Assembly: GCA_017624855.1 (NCBI GenBank)
Contig: JAGAMF010000005.1
Location: 620,001-684,000 of the forward strand
Origin: Lachnospiraceae bacterium
GTDB taxonomy: Bacteria; Bacillota; Clostridia; Lachnospirales; Lachnospiraceae
Direction of reading: 5' to 3'
DNA: 64,000 nt
The notes under the pieces were generated by a model. It saw nothing but the letters and a program-made list of their open reading frames with translations, ran no database searches and was not told the origin of the DNA. How positions within the stretch are numbered: position 1 is the first letter of the stretch; every line of letters begins with the position of its first letter. Position numbers and translations under genes: made by a program. Shown here piece after piece: positions 8,749-16,560 of the stretch.

Positions 8749-9675
8749 ATGATAAATAATATGAATGGCACAGTGCTTTTTTGCAATTATTATAAACAAT
8801 GGGTAGATGTGTATAAAAAGGGCGCAATTAGAGAAGCTACAATGTCCAAGTATATGATGACATTAAAGTGGGTAGAGCGTCTTGTGCCGGAATTAAAACT
8901 TGCAGAACTGACAAGAACAGCCTATCAACAGCTTTTGAATGATTATGCAAAAGAACATGAAAGGCAAACAACCTTAGATTTTCATCATCAGTTGAAGGGT
9001 GCAATTTTAGATGCAGTTGATGAAGGTTTAATTGAAAGAGATCCCACCAGAAAAGCAATTATAAAAGGGAGAACACCGAAAAGCAAGAAGATAAAGTATT
9101 TAAACCAATTTGAGCTTCATACATTAATTGCTGATTTAGAATTAAAAGAGACACCTAGTTGGGATTGGTTTATTCTGTTGGTGGCAAAAACCGGAATGCG
9201 TTTTTCGGAGGCACTTGCGATTACGCCGGCTGATTTTGATTTTGCCAGACAGACTTTATCTATTAGCAAAACATGGGACTATAAAGGCGATGGTGGATTT
9301 TTACCAACAAAGAATAAGTCATCTGTAAGAAAAATTCAAATAGACTGGCAGATAGTTGTTAAGTTTTCGGAATTGGTAAAAGGTATGCCTGAGGATCAAC
9401 CAATATTTATTGGCGAGAATAAGATTTATAATTCAACGGTGAATGATGTTCTTACCCGGCATTGTAAGGAGTGTGGCATCTCAACAATATCTATTCATGG
9501 ATTGCGTCATACCCATGCGTCATTATTGTTGTTTGCAGGTGTATCCATTGCGAGCGTTGCGCGTAGGTTGGGACATGCAAGTATGACAACTACACAGAAA
9601 ACATACTTACATATTATTCAGGAACTTGAAAATAAAGATGTAGATTTGGTGATGAGAACATTATCAGGTTTATAA
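8749..9675 (+). CDS. Tyrosine recombinase associated with the hsd locus
   Basis: Phage-integrase family recombinase of 308 aa with an N-terminal SAM-like core-binding domain (about 1-100) and a catalytic domain. The catalytic set is complete: Arg near 151 (TGMRFSEAL), His250 and Arg253 (HGLRH), His276 (LGH) and the nucleophile Tyr286 (TYLHI). It starts at ATG with GGAGG just upstream. Similar enzymes beside hsdS genes in other Firmicutes (for example CreX in pneumococcus and PsrA in Lactobacillus) drive specificity switching. Here it may act on the CAGCGTAAG sites. It could instead be the island integrase that used tRNA-Gly. Confidence 0.88.
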   Translation: MINNMNGTVLFCNYYKQWVDVYKKGAIREATMSKYMMTLKWVERLVPELKLAELTRTAYQQLLNDYAKEHERQTTLDFHHQLKGAILDAVDEGLIERDPTRKAIIKGRTPKSKKIKYLNQFELHTLIADLELKETPSWDWFILLVAKTGMRFSEALAITPADFDFARQTLSISKTWDYKGDGGFLPTKNKSSVRKIQIDWQIVVKFSELVKGMPEDQPIFIGENKIYNSTVNDVLTRHCKECGISTISIHGLRHTHASLLLFAGVSIASVARRLGHASMTTTQKTYLHIIQELENKDVDLVMRTLSGL

Positions 9676-9685
9676 GATTATAGCG

Positions 9686-9700
9686 AAATGCTTACGCTGA
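9686..9700. repeat. Right recombination-like site beside the recombinase
   Basis: AAATGCTTACGCTGA is the exact reverse complement of 8715-8729, so the recombinase gene (8749-9675) is enclosed by a perfect 15-bp inverted repeat holding the same core as the TRD borders. Recombination between the two would invert the recombinase gene relative to hsdR. Confidence 0.65.
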
Positions 9701-9738
9701 GAAATTACTATTTGTTTCACAAAGGAGCACGAAGTATT

Positions 9739-11562
9739 ATGAAGAAAATAGAAGGTTCGCCGAAAAATCTTAAACAATTGCTGCAGAATACAAAATACTC
9801 AATTCATTATTATCAGCGTGAGTATATGTGGCAGCGCAAGCATATTGAAGAATTAATCGATGACCTTACATCAGAGTTTTTGGATAACTATAAGCCTGAA
9901 GACAGTAGACAAGCTGTTGCAGATTATGGTGCATACTTTATGGGTTCTATCGTTCTTGCCGGAAGAGAAAATGCTATTATTGATGGACAACAGCGCTTTT
10001 CGTCATTGACCTTGCTTTTAATGTATTTGAATAACCGTCTTAAATCTATCGGTCAAAGTTACAATATGATTGAAACGATGATTTTTTCGGAATCGTTTGG
10101 AACAAAGTCTTTCAATATCAATGTTGATGACCGTCAGGAGTGTATGGAGGCTATTTTTAATGATGTGGATTATGATATCACAAACTGCGGTGAATCAGTA
10201 AAGAACTTGTATGGAAGATATTGTGATATTGAGCATATTTTCCCGGAAGATATTACGGATGATATGTTGCTTCATTTCTGTGATTGGTTGGCTGAAAAAG
10301 TGTTCTTTATTGAGATTGTGGCTACAACGGAACAGGATGCACATAAGGTTTTTGTTACGATGAATGACCGAGGATTAAGTCTGACATCTACCGAAATGTT
10401 GAAAGGTTATATTCTTTCAGAAATAAAGAATGACAGTGTTCGAGAAAAAATGAACGACCTTTGGAAAGATAAAGTTCTTGCACTTAAAAAGGATGATGAT
10501 AAGGGTGACGAAACATTTATCAAGGCTTGGTTAAGAGCGCACTATGCAGAGACTATTCGTGAAACAAAAGCAGGATCCGTAAATAAAGATTTTGATCTCA
10601 TTGGTGGTTCGTTCCACAAGTGGGTAAGAGATGAAAGAGATAAGTTAGGCTTAAATACAACGGATGATTTCGAGTTGTTCATAAAGAAGTTTGCTAAATT
10701 TGCAGAGGTTTATCAGAAGATAAAAGAAGCGGAGATGGTATTTGCAGAAGAGACCAGATATGTATATTATAATGCACAAGTTAATTTTACCTTACAGCCA
10801 CAGTTATTGTTGGCACCGGTTTGCTATGAGGATTCTTGGCCTGTGATTATCGAAAAGATAAATCTTACAGCACGATTTATTGATGTTTTGATTGTTTCGC
10901 GTGTGATTAACTATCGTTCGGTTGATTATAGTACAATCAAGAATTTTGTATTTAATGTTACAAAAGATATCAGAATGGTAGATATACCTACTTTAAAGGC
11001 GAAGTTGCAACAGCAATATATGAATCTTGATTTTAACCCGGAAACTGCATTACCGGAACTGGGTCTTAATACATTTACTAAGAAGTATATTAAAAATATA
11101 TTGGCGCGTGTTACTGGTTTTATAGAGGAAAATACAGGCGTTGCATCTAATTATTGCAATTATATGAATATTCAGACAAAAAATCCATTTGAAATTGAGC
11201 ATATTATTACAAATCATTATGAATGGTTTACGGATGAATATGTTGACCAAGAGGATTTTAAACGCTGGAGAAATAGTGTTGGTGCATTGCTTTTATTACA
11301 TAAGAGTATCAATGCAAGTTTGAATGATGCGAAGTATTCTTATAAGCTTGCAAAGTATTGCTCAAATGAAGGCAATATTTATACAGAATCTTTAGGTCAA
11401 CTTGCATATCAAAATAATCCAAAATTTAAAAAGTTTATTGTAGATAATGAGCTGAAATTTAAATCATATGATCAGTTTGGCAAGAAAGAAATTTCAGAAA
11501 GAGTTGAGTTGTTGAGCCAACTTATGAAATTGGTATGGAATGGAGATATGTTTATACAATAG
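9739..11562 (+). CDS. DUF262/DUF1524 protein, GmrSD-like type IV restriction enzyme
   Basis: The N-terminal DUF262 domain shows YYQREYMW (residues 24-31) and IDGQQR.SSL (about 80-90), the ParB/Srx-like nucleotide-hydrolysing motifs of GmrS. The C-terminal DUF1524 part has IEHIITNHYEW near residue 486, matching the His-Me (HNH) nuclease of GmrD. Fused GmrSD enzymes cleave phage DNA carrying modified (glucosylated hydroxymethyl) cytosine; the substrate here is unknown. I start at ATG 9739 because AAAGGAG lies at 9721-9727; an upstream start at 9688 would lie inside the inverted repeat. Clustering with the type I system supports a defence role. It is intact at 607 aa. Confidence 0.85.
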   Translation: MKKIEGSPKNLKQLLQNTKYSIHYYQREYMWQRKHIEELIDDLTSEFLDNYKPEDSRQAVADYGAYFMGSIVLAGRENAIIDGQQRFSSLTLLLMYLNNRLKSIGQSYNMIETMIFSESFGTKSFNINVDDRQECMEAIFNDVDYDITNCGESVKNLYGRYCDIEHIFPEDITDDMLLHFCDWLAEKVFFIEIVATTEQDAHKVFVTMNDRGLSLTSTEMLKGYILSEIKNDSVREKMNDLWKDKVLALKKDDDKGDETFIKAWLRAHYAETIRETKAGSVNKDFDLIGGSFHKWVRDERDKLGLNTTDDFELFIKKFAKFAEVYQKIKEAEMVFAEETRYVYYNAQVNFTLQPQLLLAPVCYEDSWPVIIEKINLTARFIDVLIVSRVINYRSVDYSTIKNFVFNVTKDIRMVDIPTLKAKLQQQYMNLDFNPETALPELGLNTFTKKYIKNILARVTGFIEENTGVASNYCNYMNIQTKNPFEIEHIITNHYEWFTDEYVDQEDFKRWRNSVGALLLLHKSINASLNDAKYSYKLAKYCSNEGNIYTESLGQLAYQNNPKFKKFIVDNELKFKSYDQFGKKEISERVELLSQLMKLVWNGDMFIQ

Positions 11563-11681
11563 AAAATATTAGTATAGGATATAATTAACTAGATAGGAGA
11601 TAATCATTTGTGAATACATCTATGTTTTGTTGATGAAGAAAGCGATGAATATGATTTGAACAAGAAGTGAGGATAGAAGAA

Positions 11682-12281
11682 ATGAAATTAAGCGAATACA
11701 ACAAAGTAGAAAAATTAACTTACTCTGAATATTGTGATTACCTGCAAAATAAGTACGGTATAGGACTGTGTGATTATATGAGGCCCAGTTGGACTAAAAA
11801 TCCTAAAATCTCTCGTACGAAAGAAGGCCTTTATGCGCATCATAAATACGAGGACCACGCGATTATGTTGTCAAATCCGGCATTTGCAATGCAGAATCCT
11901 TATGAATGGCAGAAGAAAGAAAATATTGTATATTGCAATTTGTTAGAGCATTTGTATTTACATATTTTAATTTGTGAAAATCCATCAGAAGAAAAAAACG
12001 AAAATGAAAAAGTTGGACTTGGTGGCGTACTGAATTTTATTGTTCCGGAATTAAATGATGTATACAGCGGTTGGGTATCAAAACAGGCGTGGCAGAATAA
12101 TTGTCATAATGTCATTATAGACGATAAAGATGTATATATGGCCCTTCTTAAAAGGTTTAAGAATTTATATGACAATAATCCTTTTATTGTTAATAATTTG
12201 TATTGCAGTTGGAATGAACAGTTTGGTATTTGGTCTAATGATAACAATTCTAAACTGTACGAGGAAATTGCCCAACTGTAA
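11682..12281 (+). CDS. Unknown protein with paired histidine motifs, defence island
   Basis: I do not recognise a named family with certainty. The 199-aa protein has a clustered histidine motif (GLYAHHKYEDHAIML, near residues 50-64) and later YCNLLEHLYLH (about 84-94). This HH...N..YC..xEH..LH spacing suggests a metal site like that of His-Me/HNH nucleases. There is no signal peptide or membrane segment. ATG 11682 is chosen because GAGG at 11669-11672 fits it; GTG 11667 is also in frame. It is transcribed in the same direction as the GmrSD-like gene, 119 bases upstream, so it may be part of the same defence module. No known partner is visible. Confidence 0.6.
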   Translation: MKLSEYNKVEKLTYSEYCDYLQNKYGIGLCDYMRPSWTKNPKISRTKEGLYAHHKYEDHAIMLSNPAFAMQNPYEWQKKENIVYCNLLEHLYLHILICENPSEEKNENEKVGLGGVLNFIVPELNDVYSGWVSKQAWQNNCHNVIIDDKDVYMALLKRFKNLYDNNPFIVNNLYCSWNEQFGIWSNDNNSKLYEEIAQL

Positions 12282-12355
12282 GAGAGAAATCTTTAATTGG
12301 CGGAGAATGAGTAATGCAAAATAAAATCATCACACTAGATAGGGTAGCAAAAATT

Positions 12356-12364
12356 TGGTATAAT
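12356..12364 (+). promoter_or_regulatory. Extended -10 promoter before lipoprotein gene
   Basis: TGG TATAAT (12356-12364) is an extended -10 hexamer about 65 bases before the ATG at 12431. No good -35 is visible. It lies at the boundary between the AT-rich island and the following genes. Confidence 0.5.
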
Positions 12365-12430
12365 GCCGACAAGGGAATATTATAAAAAATACTAGTAGAT
12401 GTGATTATAATTACTTAAGGAGATAATATA

Positions 12431-13057
12431 ATGGCTGTTAAAAAAGTGTATTATGATATTTTATCAAACAAATTCATCCATATCACCTTCATCCTACTTG
12501 TTTTATTTCTTTTCCCTCTCCTTGCCTGCTCGACCGGGCCTGAGCTTGTAATCTCCGATGCTGCAATCACAGAGATTACCCATCTGTCCGATGAGGAGAT
12601 GGAAGTTACATTTTCCTATACCTTAAACGGCGAAATCAAAACCCAGTCTTTTACAAGCGTGCGCTTGCCGGATTTGGGCTTTTTAGAGCCATGGGAGAGA
12701 GCGCATGCGGAGCTGATTGATATCGATGGGGACGGCACTTCGGAAGTGGTTTGTAAGGTGTACTATATCGGCAATACTTTTACGGAATTGTGCGGTGACT
12801 TGTATATCTACAAGGCTACGGAATCCGGCATGGAGCCTGTGCTTAGCCTTGGAAGTGATTTTGGTGTTCCCGATGACCGTTGGATTACGGCAACCTATTC
12901 TACGGATACGGCGTTGTATGTGGAGACCGGAAGCAAACGCTGGGAAGACGGTGAATTGTATACGGATCCCATCTTTTATAAGGCAGAATGTAAAGACGGA
13001 GTCTGGGTGACTACGGAATGTGAATTGCCGGAGTCTGATGATTTAAAATGTTGGTAA
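12431..13057 (+). CDS. Putative lipoprotein, unknown function
   Basis: A hydrophobic signal (about residues 15-32) ends in the lipobox LLAC, with Cys33 as the predicted lipidated residue, so the mature protein is membrane-anchored outside the cell. The body contains IDIDGDGTSEVV (about residue 97), a calcium-loop-like motif seen in FG-GAP/VCBS-type repeats. AAGGAG lies at 12417-12422 before the ATG. It has its own promoter-like element and terminator, so it is a single-gene unit. Its base composition is less AT-rich than the island to the left, so I put the island boundary just before it. Function is unknown. Confidence 0.7.
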   Translation: MAVKKVYYDILSNKFIHITFILLVLFLFPLLACSTGPELVISDAAITEITHLSDEEMEVTFSYTLNGEIKTQSFTSVRLPDLGFLEPWERAHAELIDIDGDGTSEVVCKVYYIGNTFTELCGDLYIYKATESGMEPVLSLGSDFGVPDDRWITATYSTDTALYVETGSKRWEDGELYTDPIFYKAECKDGVWVTTECELPESDDLKCW

Positions 13058-13122
13058 GCCTGATGTGATTACATAATTTGGCAGAATATATTTTCAGTAA
13101 AAATTATATAGTTCAATAACAT

Positions 13123-13161
13123 AAAAAACCTCCTTATCGGATATCCGTTAAGGAGGTTTTT
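13123..13161. terminator. Bidirectional terminator between convergent genes
   Basis: ACCTCCTTA and TTAAGGAGGT form the stem around TCGGATATCCG, with A and T runs on either side. It serves the lipoprotein gene on the plus strand and the convergent lipoprotein gene on the minus strand. Confidence 0.85.
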
Positions 13162-13198
13162 GCTATGTATTATATGTTTGTGTTTTTATGAATATATC

Positions 13199-14140
13199 CT
13201 ATCGCTCGGTAGCCTCGGTTGCTGAGTTGATTACTTCTTCGGGAATGATTACTTCCACATATTCCGTGCTTGTAACTTCCAGAGCAATTGTCATTTCGAT
13301 ACCAATAGCTTCGGCTTCTTCGCCGGAGATATCGAAGGTGATTTCGATAGCTGAAAGCTGCTCGGTTTCTTTATCAATGGTATAGAGTGCGGTCATTTGG
13401 GCATTTGCGTCCACATCGCTTTCGTTTGTCAATGAACCCACATTGCCGCTTACATTTTCATATGAAAGCTTACCGCTGATTACATATGTGGTATCGGTTT
13501 CTTCCACGATTTCCAAATCCGTAACATCCTTATAGAAATTGGAAAGATCGGAATTGTTTGTTTCGTCATTTTTTAACCATTCATCGGTGTAAGGTACTGC
13601 GGTGTAAGAAGTATAACTGTCTCCATCTTTTACGGTGTAAACAATGGTTTCCTGCTCGGTTACGGTTCCGAATGCGTTAGTGGTGGTTGTGCCCTGACTA
13701 ACATAGGTTCCGTTAACATCATCCACAATATTTTCGGTGTTCTGTACGATTTCGATAGAAGCTGAAACCTCGCCAAACAATCCGCTTAAGTCAGCGCCCA
13801 TATCGCCTAAGAGCTCAGACCCCATATTCATCACTACTTTGATTTCACAATCATAAGAATAAGAAGTCAGGTTGTTCACTGCAGTTTCCAAAAGGGTTTT
13901 CGCATCGCTTTCTTCGTCTGCAACAGCTGCCTCTTCTGCGGATGTAGGCTCTTCAACTTCTTCGGAAGCTTCAACGGTTTCGCTTACCTCTTCGGATTCC
14001 GACTCCTCAGGAAGGCTTTCGATGATGCTTTCCATGCTTTCGCTTTCTTCCAACATGGCGCCTAAGTCGTTTAACTTACAGCCGGCCAAAGTGCCGATGC
14101 ACAATAAACATAAAAAAGTTACAATAATTTTCGATTTCAT
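13199..14140 (-). CDS. Putative lipoprotein with acidic linker
   Basis: The signal peptide ends in LAGC with Cys21 as the lipidation site. A long Glu/Ser-rich linker (about residues 30-80) is followed by a folded domain with two TVKDG/TYV-type strand repeats. The overall form resembles the LppX/LprG-like or DUF6612 lipoproteins of Clostridia, which often bind lipids or hydrophobic ligands at the cell surface; this assignment is by form only. It is preceded by a ribosome binding site (AAAGGAGAA) and a strong promoter at 14206-14235. It is monocistronic, ending at the terminator shared with the convergent gene. Confidence 0.72.
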   Translation of the reverse strand: MKSKIIVTFLCLLCIGTLAGCKLNDLGAMLEESESMESIIESLPEESESEEVSETVEASEEVEEPTSAEEAAVADEESDAKTLLETAVNNLTSYSYDCEIKVVMNMGSELLGDMGADLSGLFGEVSASIEIVQNTENIVDDVNGTYVSQGTTTTNAFGTVTEQETIVYTVKDGDSYTSYTAVPYTDEWLKNDETNNSDLSNFYKDVTDLEIVEETDTTYVISGKLSYENVSGNVGSLTNESDVDANAQMTALYTIDKETEQLSAIEITFDISGEEAEAIGIEMTIALEVTSTEYVEVIIPEEVINSATEATER

Positions 14141-14205
14141 AGAATCAGTTCTCCTTTTACAATTTGCTACACATTATAGGATGTTTTACGATAAATTACA
14201 AGGAT

Positions 14206-14235
14206 ATTATAATTTTTATAATATTACGGGTGCAA
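14206..14235 (-). promoter_or_regulatory. Sigma-A promoter of the minus-strand lipoprotein
   Basis: On the minus strand, TTGCAC (14235-14230) and TATAAT (14211-14206) are separated by 18 bases. The expected start is near 14199, about 60 bases before the ATG at 14140. Confidence 0.7.
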
Positions 14236-14361
14236 AACCCATACAAATATACACATAAAAAACACATTTGAATTATCACAAAATTGTACTTTTATCTTCC
14301 AATTTGTGCGACAATTTGATACAATAACAATATGTAATTGTATTACAGGGGAGGGACAAAC

Positions 14362-15966
14362 ATGAAACTTACTTTTGTGGGCGCTACACACGAAGTTACG
14401 GGTAGTTGCCATTATCTGCATGCTTGCGGTAAACACATTCTTGTGGACTGCGGTATGGAACAGGGCATTAATGTATACGAGAATGTAGAAATTCCCGTAG
14501 AACCGGCCCTTATTGATTATGTTTTGTTGACACATGCGCATGTTGATCATTCCGGTCATTTGCCGCTTTTATATGCCAGAGGCTTCCGTGGGCAGGTCAT
14601 TACTACGGATGCTACCGCAGATTTATGTAGCATCATGTTGCGTGACTGTGCACACATTCAGATGCAGGAAGCTGAGTGGAAGAGTCGTAAGGCGAAGAGA
14701 CACTCCAACCAGGAGAAACCTGAGCCGCTTTATACCATGGAAGACGCGGAAGGAATCATTAAGAAGATTGTTCCCTTCCATTATGATAAAAAATTCGAGC
14801 TTTGCCCCGGAATTGATGTACGCTTCACGGATGTAGGCCACCTTCTCGGTTCGGCCAGCATTGAAATCTGGATTTGTGAAAACGGCATCAATAAGAAGAT
14901 TGTATTTTCCGGTGATATCGGTAATAAAGATCAGCCCTTACTTCGTGACCCTCAGCTGATTAAAGAAGCTGACTATGTGGTTATGGAATCTACATACGGC
15001 ACTCGCCTTCATTCCAAAGAGAAGCCGGATTATGTGGGCGATTTGACACAGATTCTTCAGGAAACATTTGACAGAGGCGGTAATGTGGTAATTCCTTCCT
15101 TTGCAGTAGGAAGAACGCAGGAAATGTTGTACTTCCTGCGCCAGATTAAGAATCAGCGCCTTGTAAAAGGTCACGAGAATTTTAAGGTATTCGTGGATAG
15201 CCCTCTTGCGGTGGAAGCTACCGGAATTTTTCAACAGAATGTGCAGTATTGTTATGATGAAGAAGCCCTTGCATTGGTAAAATCCGGAATCAACCCCATT
15301 GCATTCCCCGGCTTGAATCTTTCCATCACCAGTGAAGAATCCAAGGCGATTAACTTCGATGACGATCCGAAGGTTATTCTTTCTGCTTCCGGTATGTGTG
15401 AAGCAGGCCGTATCCGCCATCATTTGAAACATAACCTGTGGCGTGAAGAGTCTACAATTTTATTTGTTGGATATCAGTCAGTAGGTACATTGGGCCGTCT
15501 CTTGGTTGACGGTATTGATGAGGTTAAGCTTTTTGGCGAGCCCATCGAAGTGCGTGCACAGATTCGCGTGCTTGCCGGCATGAGCGGTCATGCAGACAAG
15601 AATGGCTTGTTAGAGTGGTTACAGGCTATTGAAACCAAGCCTGAGCGTGTATTTGTGGTACATGGCGAAGATTCCACCTGTAATGCATTTACAGACTGTT
15701 TGAAGCATGAATACGGCTATAATGCATATGCTCCTTTTAGCGGCACCAGAGTAAACCTTGTGACCAATGAAATCGAGTACGAAGCATATCCCGTGCCTGT
15801 CAAGAAGAAAGAAGCTTCCAAGAGAGTTACGGAAGTATTTGCCCGTCTCCTTGCAGCCGGAAATCGCTTGCTGGCGGTTATTGCCAAGAACGAGGGTGGC
15901 GCAAACAAAGACTTGGCCAAGTTTGCTGATCAGATTAATTCCCTTTGTGATAAGTGGGACAGATAG
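14362..15966 (+). CDS. MBL-fold RNA metallohydrolase, beta-CASP family
   Basis: This is a metallo-beta-lactamase fold with a beta-CASP domain, the architecture of RNA-processing nucleases (CPSF-73-like, YsgC/TTHA0252 group). Zinc motifs are seen: HAHVDH (residues 58-63), the GDIGN segment near 185, an ESTYG motif near 205, and the late SGHAD motif near 410. The C-terminal extension (about residues 460-534) is specific to this type. It probably cuts or trims RNA in the cytoplasm; the natural substrate is not known. I choose ATG 14362 because GGGGAGGG at 14348-14355 fits it. The TTG at 14338 upstream has no ribosome binding site. It is a single-gene unit. Confidence 0.85.
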   Translation: MKLTFVGATHEVTGSCHYLHACGKHILVDCGMEQGINVYENVEIPVEPALIDYVLLTHAHVDHSGHLPLLYARGFRGQVITTDATADLCSIMLRDCAHIQMQEAEWKSRKAKRHSNQEKPEPLYTMEDAEGIIKKIVPFHYDKKFELCPGIDVRFTDVGHLLGSASIEIWICENGINKKIVFSGDIGNKDQPLLRDPQLIKEADYVVMESTYGTRLHSKEKPDYVGDLTQILQETFDRGGNVVIPSFAVGRTQEMLYFLRQIKNQRLVKGHENFKVFVDSPLAVEATGIFQQNVQYCYDEEALALVKSGINPIAFPGLNLSITSEESKAINFDDDPKVILSASGMCEAGRIRHHLKHNLWREESTILFVGYQSVGTLGRLLVDGIDEVKLFGEPIEVRAQIRVLAGMSGHADKNGLLEWLQAIETKPERVFVVHGEDSTCNAFTDCLKHEYGYNAYAPFSGTRVNLVTNEIEYEAYPVPVKKKEASKRVTEVFARLLAAGNRLLAVIAKNEGGANKDLAKFADQINSLCDKWDR

Positions 15967-16114
15967 GTCGTGTCGAAATATGTCGAGAGAATGCGGTTGT
16001 ATTTAAAGTATAAAGTGATATACTTAATATACAGAGAGAGTTTTTGTGGCAGTTATGTCATAGTCTAAAATATATTATAATTTAATATAGGGATTATCCC
16101 TGTAGATGATATTT

Positions 16115-16155
16115 AGCAGGGATGGTCAGTGATACGGTGTCTTTCCCTGCTTTTT
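16115..16155 (+). terminator. Terminator-like hairpin upstream of hicB
   Basis: GCAGGGA and TCCCTGC form a 7-bp stem with a long loop, followed by TTTTT (16151-16155). It is about 150 bases downstream of the metallohydrolase gene and just ahead of the hicB ribosome binding site. It could instead fold as a regulatory leader for hicB. Confidence 0.5.
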
Positions 16156-16185
16156 ATATAAAAATAGGGAAAGGAGAAAGTAGGA

Positions 16186-16395
16186 ATGGAGGCTTTTATG
16201 ACATGTCCGGTGATTGTCATCAAGGAAGAAGAATGGTTTGTGGCCAGAGATATAACAACAGATGTTGCATCTCAAGGAAAGTCCATTGATGAAGCATTGA
16301 GTAATCTGAAAGAAGCATTGGAACTTTATTACGAAGACGCGCCGGTTATGGAACCGAGAACTTTTTACACGACTACTTTGGAAGTGGGGGTATAG
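16186..16395 (+). CDS. hicB: HicB-family antitoxin
   Basis: A 69-aa protein with the HicB fold: a strand pair (VIVIKEEEWFVARD), the DVASQGKSIDEAL turn, and a helix ending LYYED. HicB normally binds and blocks the HicA ribonuclease and represses its own operon. It lacks the C-terminal DNA-binding extension of longer HicB proteins. AAAGGAG at 16169-16175 precedes the ATG. The stop codon touches the GTG of the hicA remnant, the usual overlap style of this operon. Since the toxin looks truncated, this may now be an orphan antitoxin. Confidence 0.78.
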   Translation: MEAFMTCPVIVIKEEEWFVARDITTDVASQGKSIDEALSNLKEALELYYEDAPVMEPRTFYTTTLEVGV

Positions 16396-16501
16396 GTGCC
16401 GTCAAAGTATCCGGTAGTAAAACCTGAGGAAGTAATCAAATTCTTGGAGTTTAAAGATTTTCGATATGTTTCTCAGAAAGGTAGTCATAGGAAGTACACA
16501 A
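16396..16501 (+). pseudogene. hicA: Truncated HicA-like toxin remnant
   Basis: From the GTG at 16396 the frame gives a HicA start: KPEEVIKFLEFKDF, then QKGSHRKYTN with the catalytic His of the GSHR motif. HicA proteins normally run on for 25-40 more residues (a last strand and helix). Here the frame enters a long hairpin at 16502 and continues as unrelated sequence antisense to the next gene. I read this as a 3'-truncated toxin. A short active variant cannot be ruled out from sequence alone. Confidence 0.65.
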
Positions 16502-16547
16502 ACGCACATAAAAAGAGGGTTTTTCAAAACCCTCTTTTTATGTGCGT
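16502..16547. terminator. Long perfect inverted repeat, probable terminator for pdxR
   Basis: A 22-base arm (16502-16523) is repeated exactly in inverted form at 16526-16547 with only two bases between. Each arm carries AAAAAGAGGG. It sits at the 3' end of the minus-strand pdxR gene and cuts into hicA. The length and perfection are unusual for a simple terminator. Confidence 0.7.
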
Positions 16548-16560
16548 TTTTATAAAAGTT

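Noticed and set aside
12130..12324. 64-aa frame overlapping the unknown His-motif gene
   Set aside because: It is another frame of the same DNA without a ribosome binding site or a family pattern.
13872..14258. 128-aa frame opposite the acidic lipoprotein
   Set aside because: It is Ser-rich because it is antisense to Glu-rich codons; no start site.
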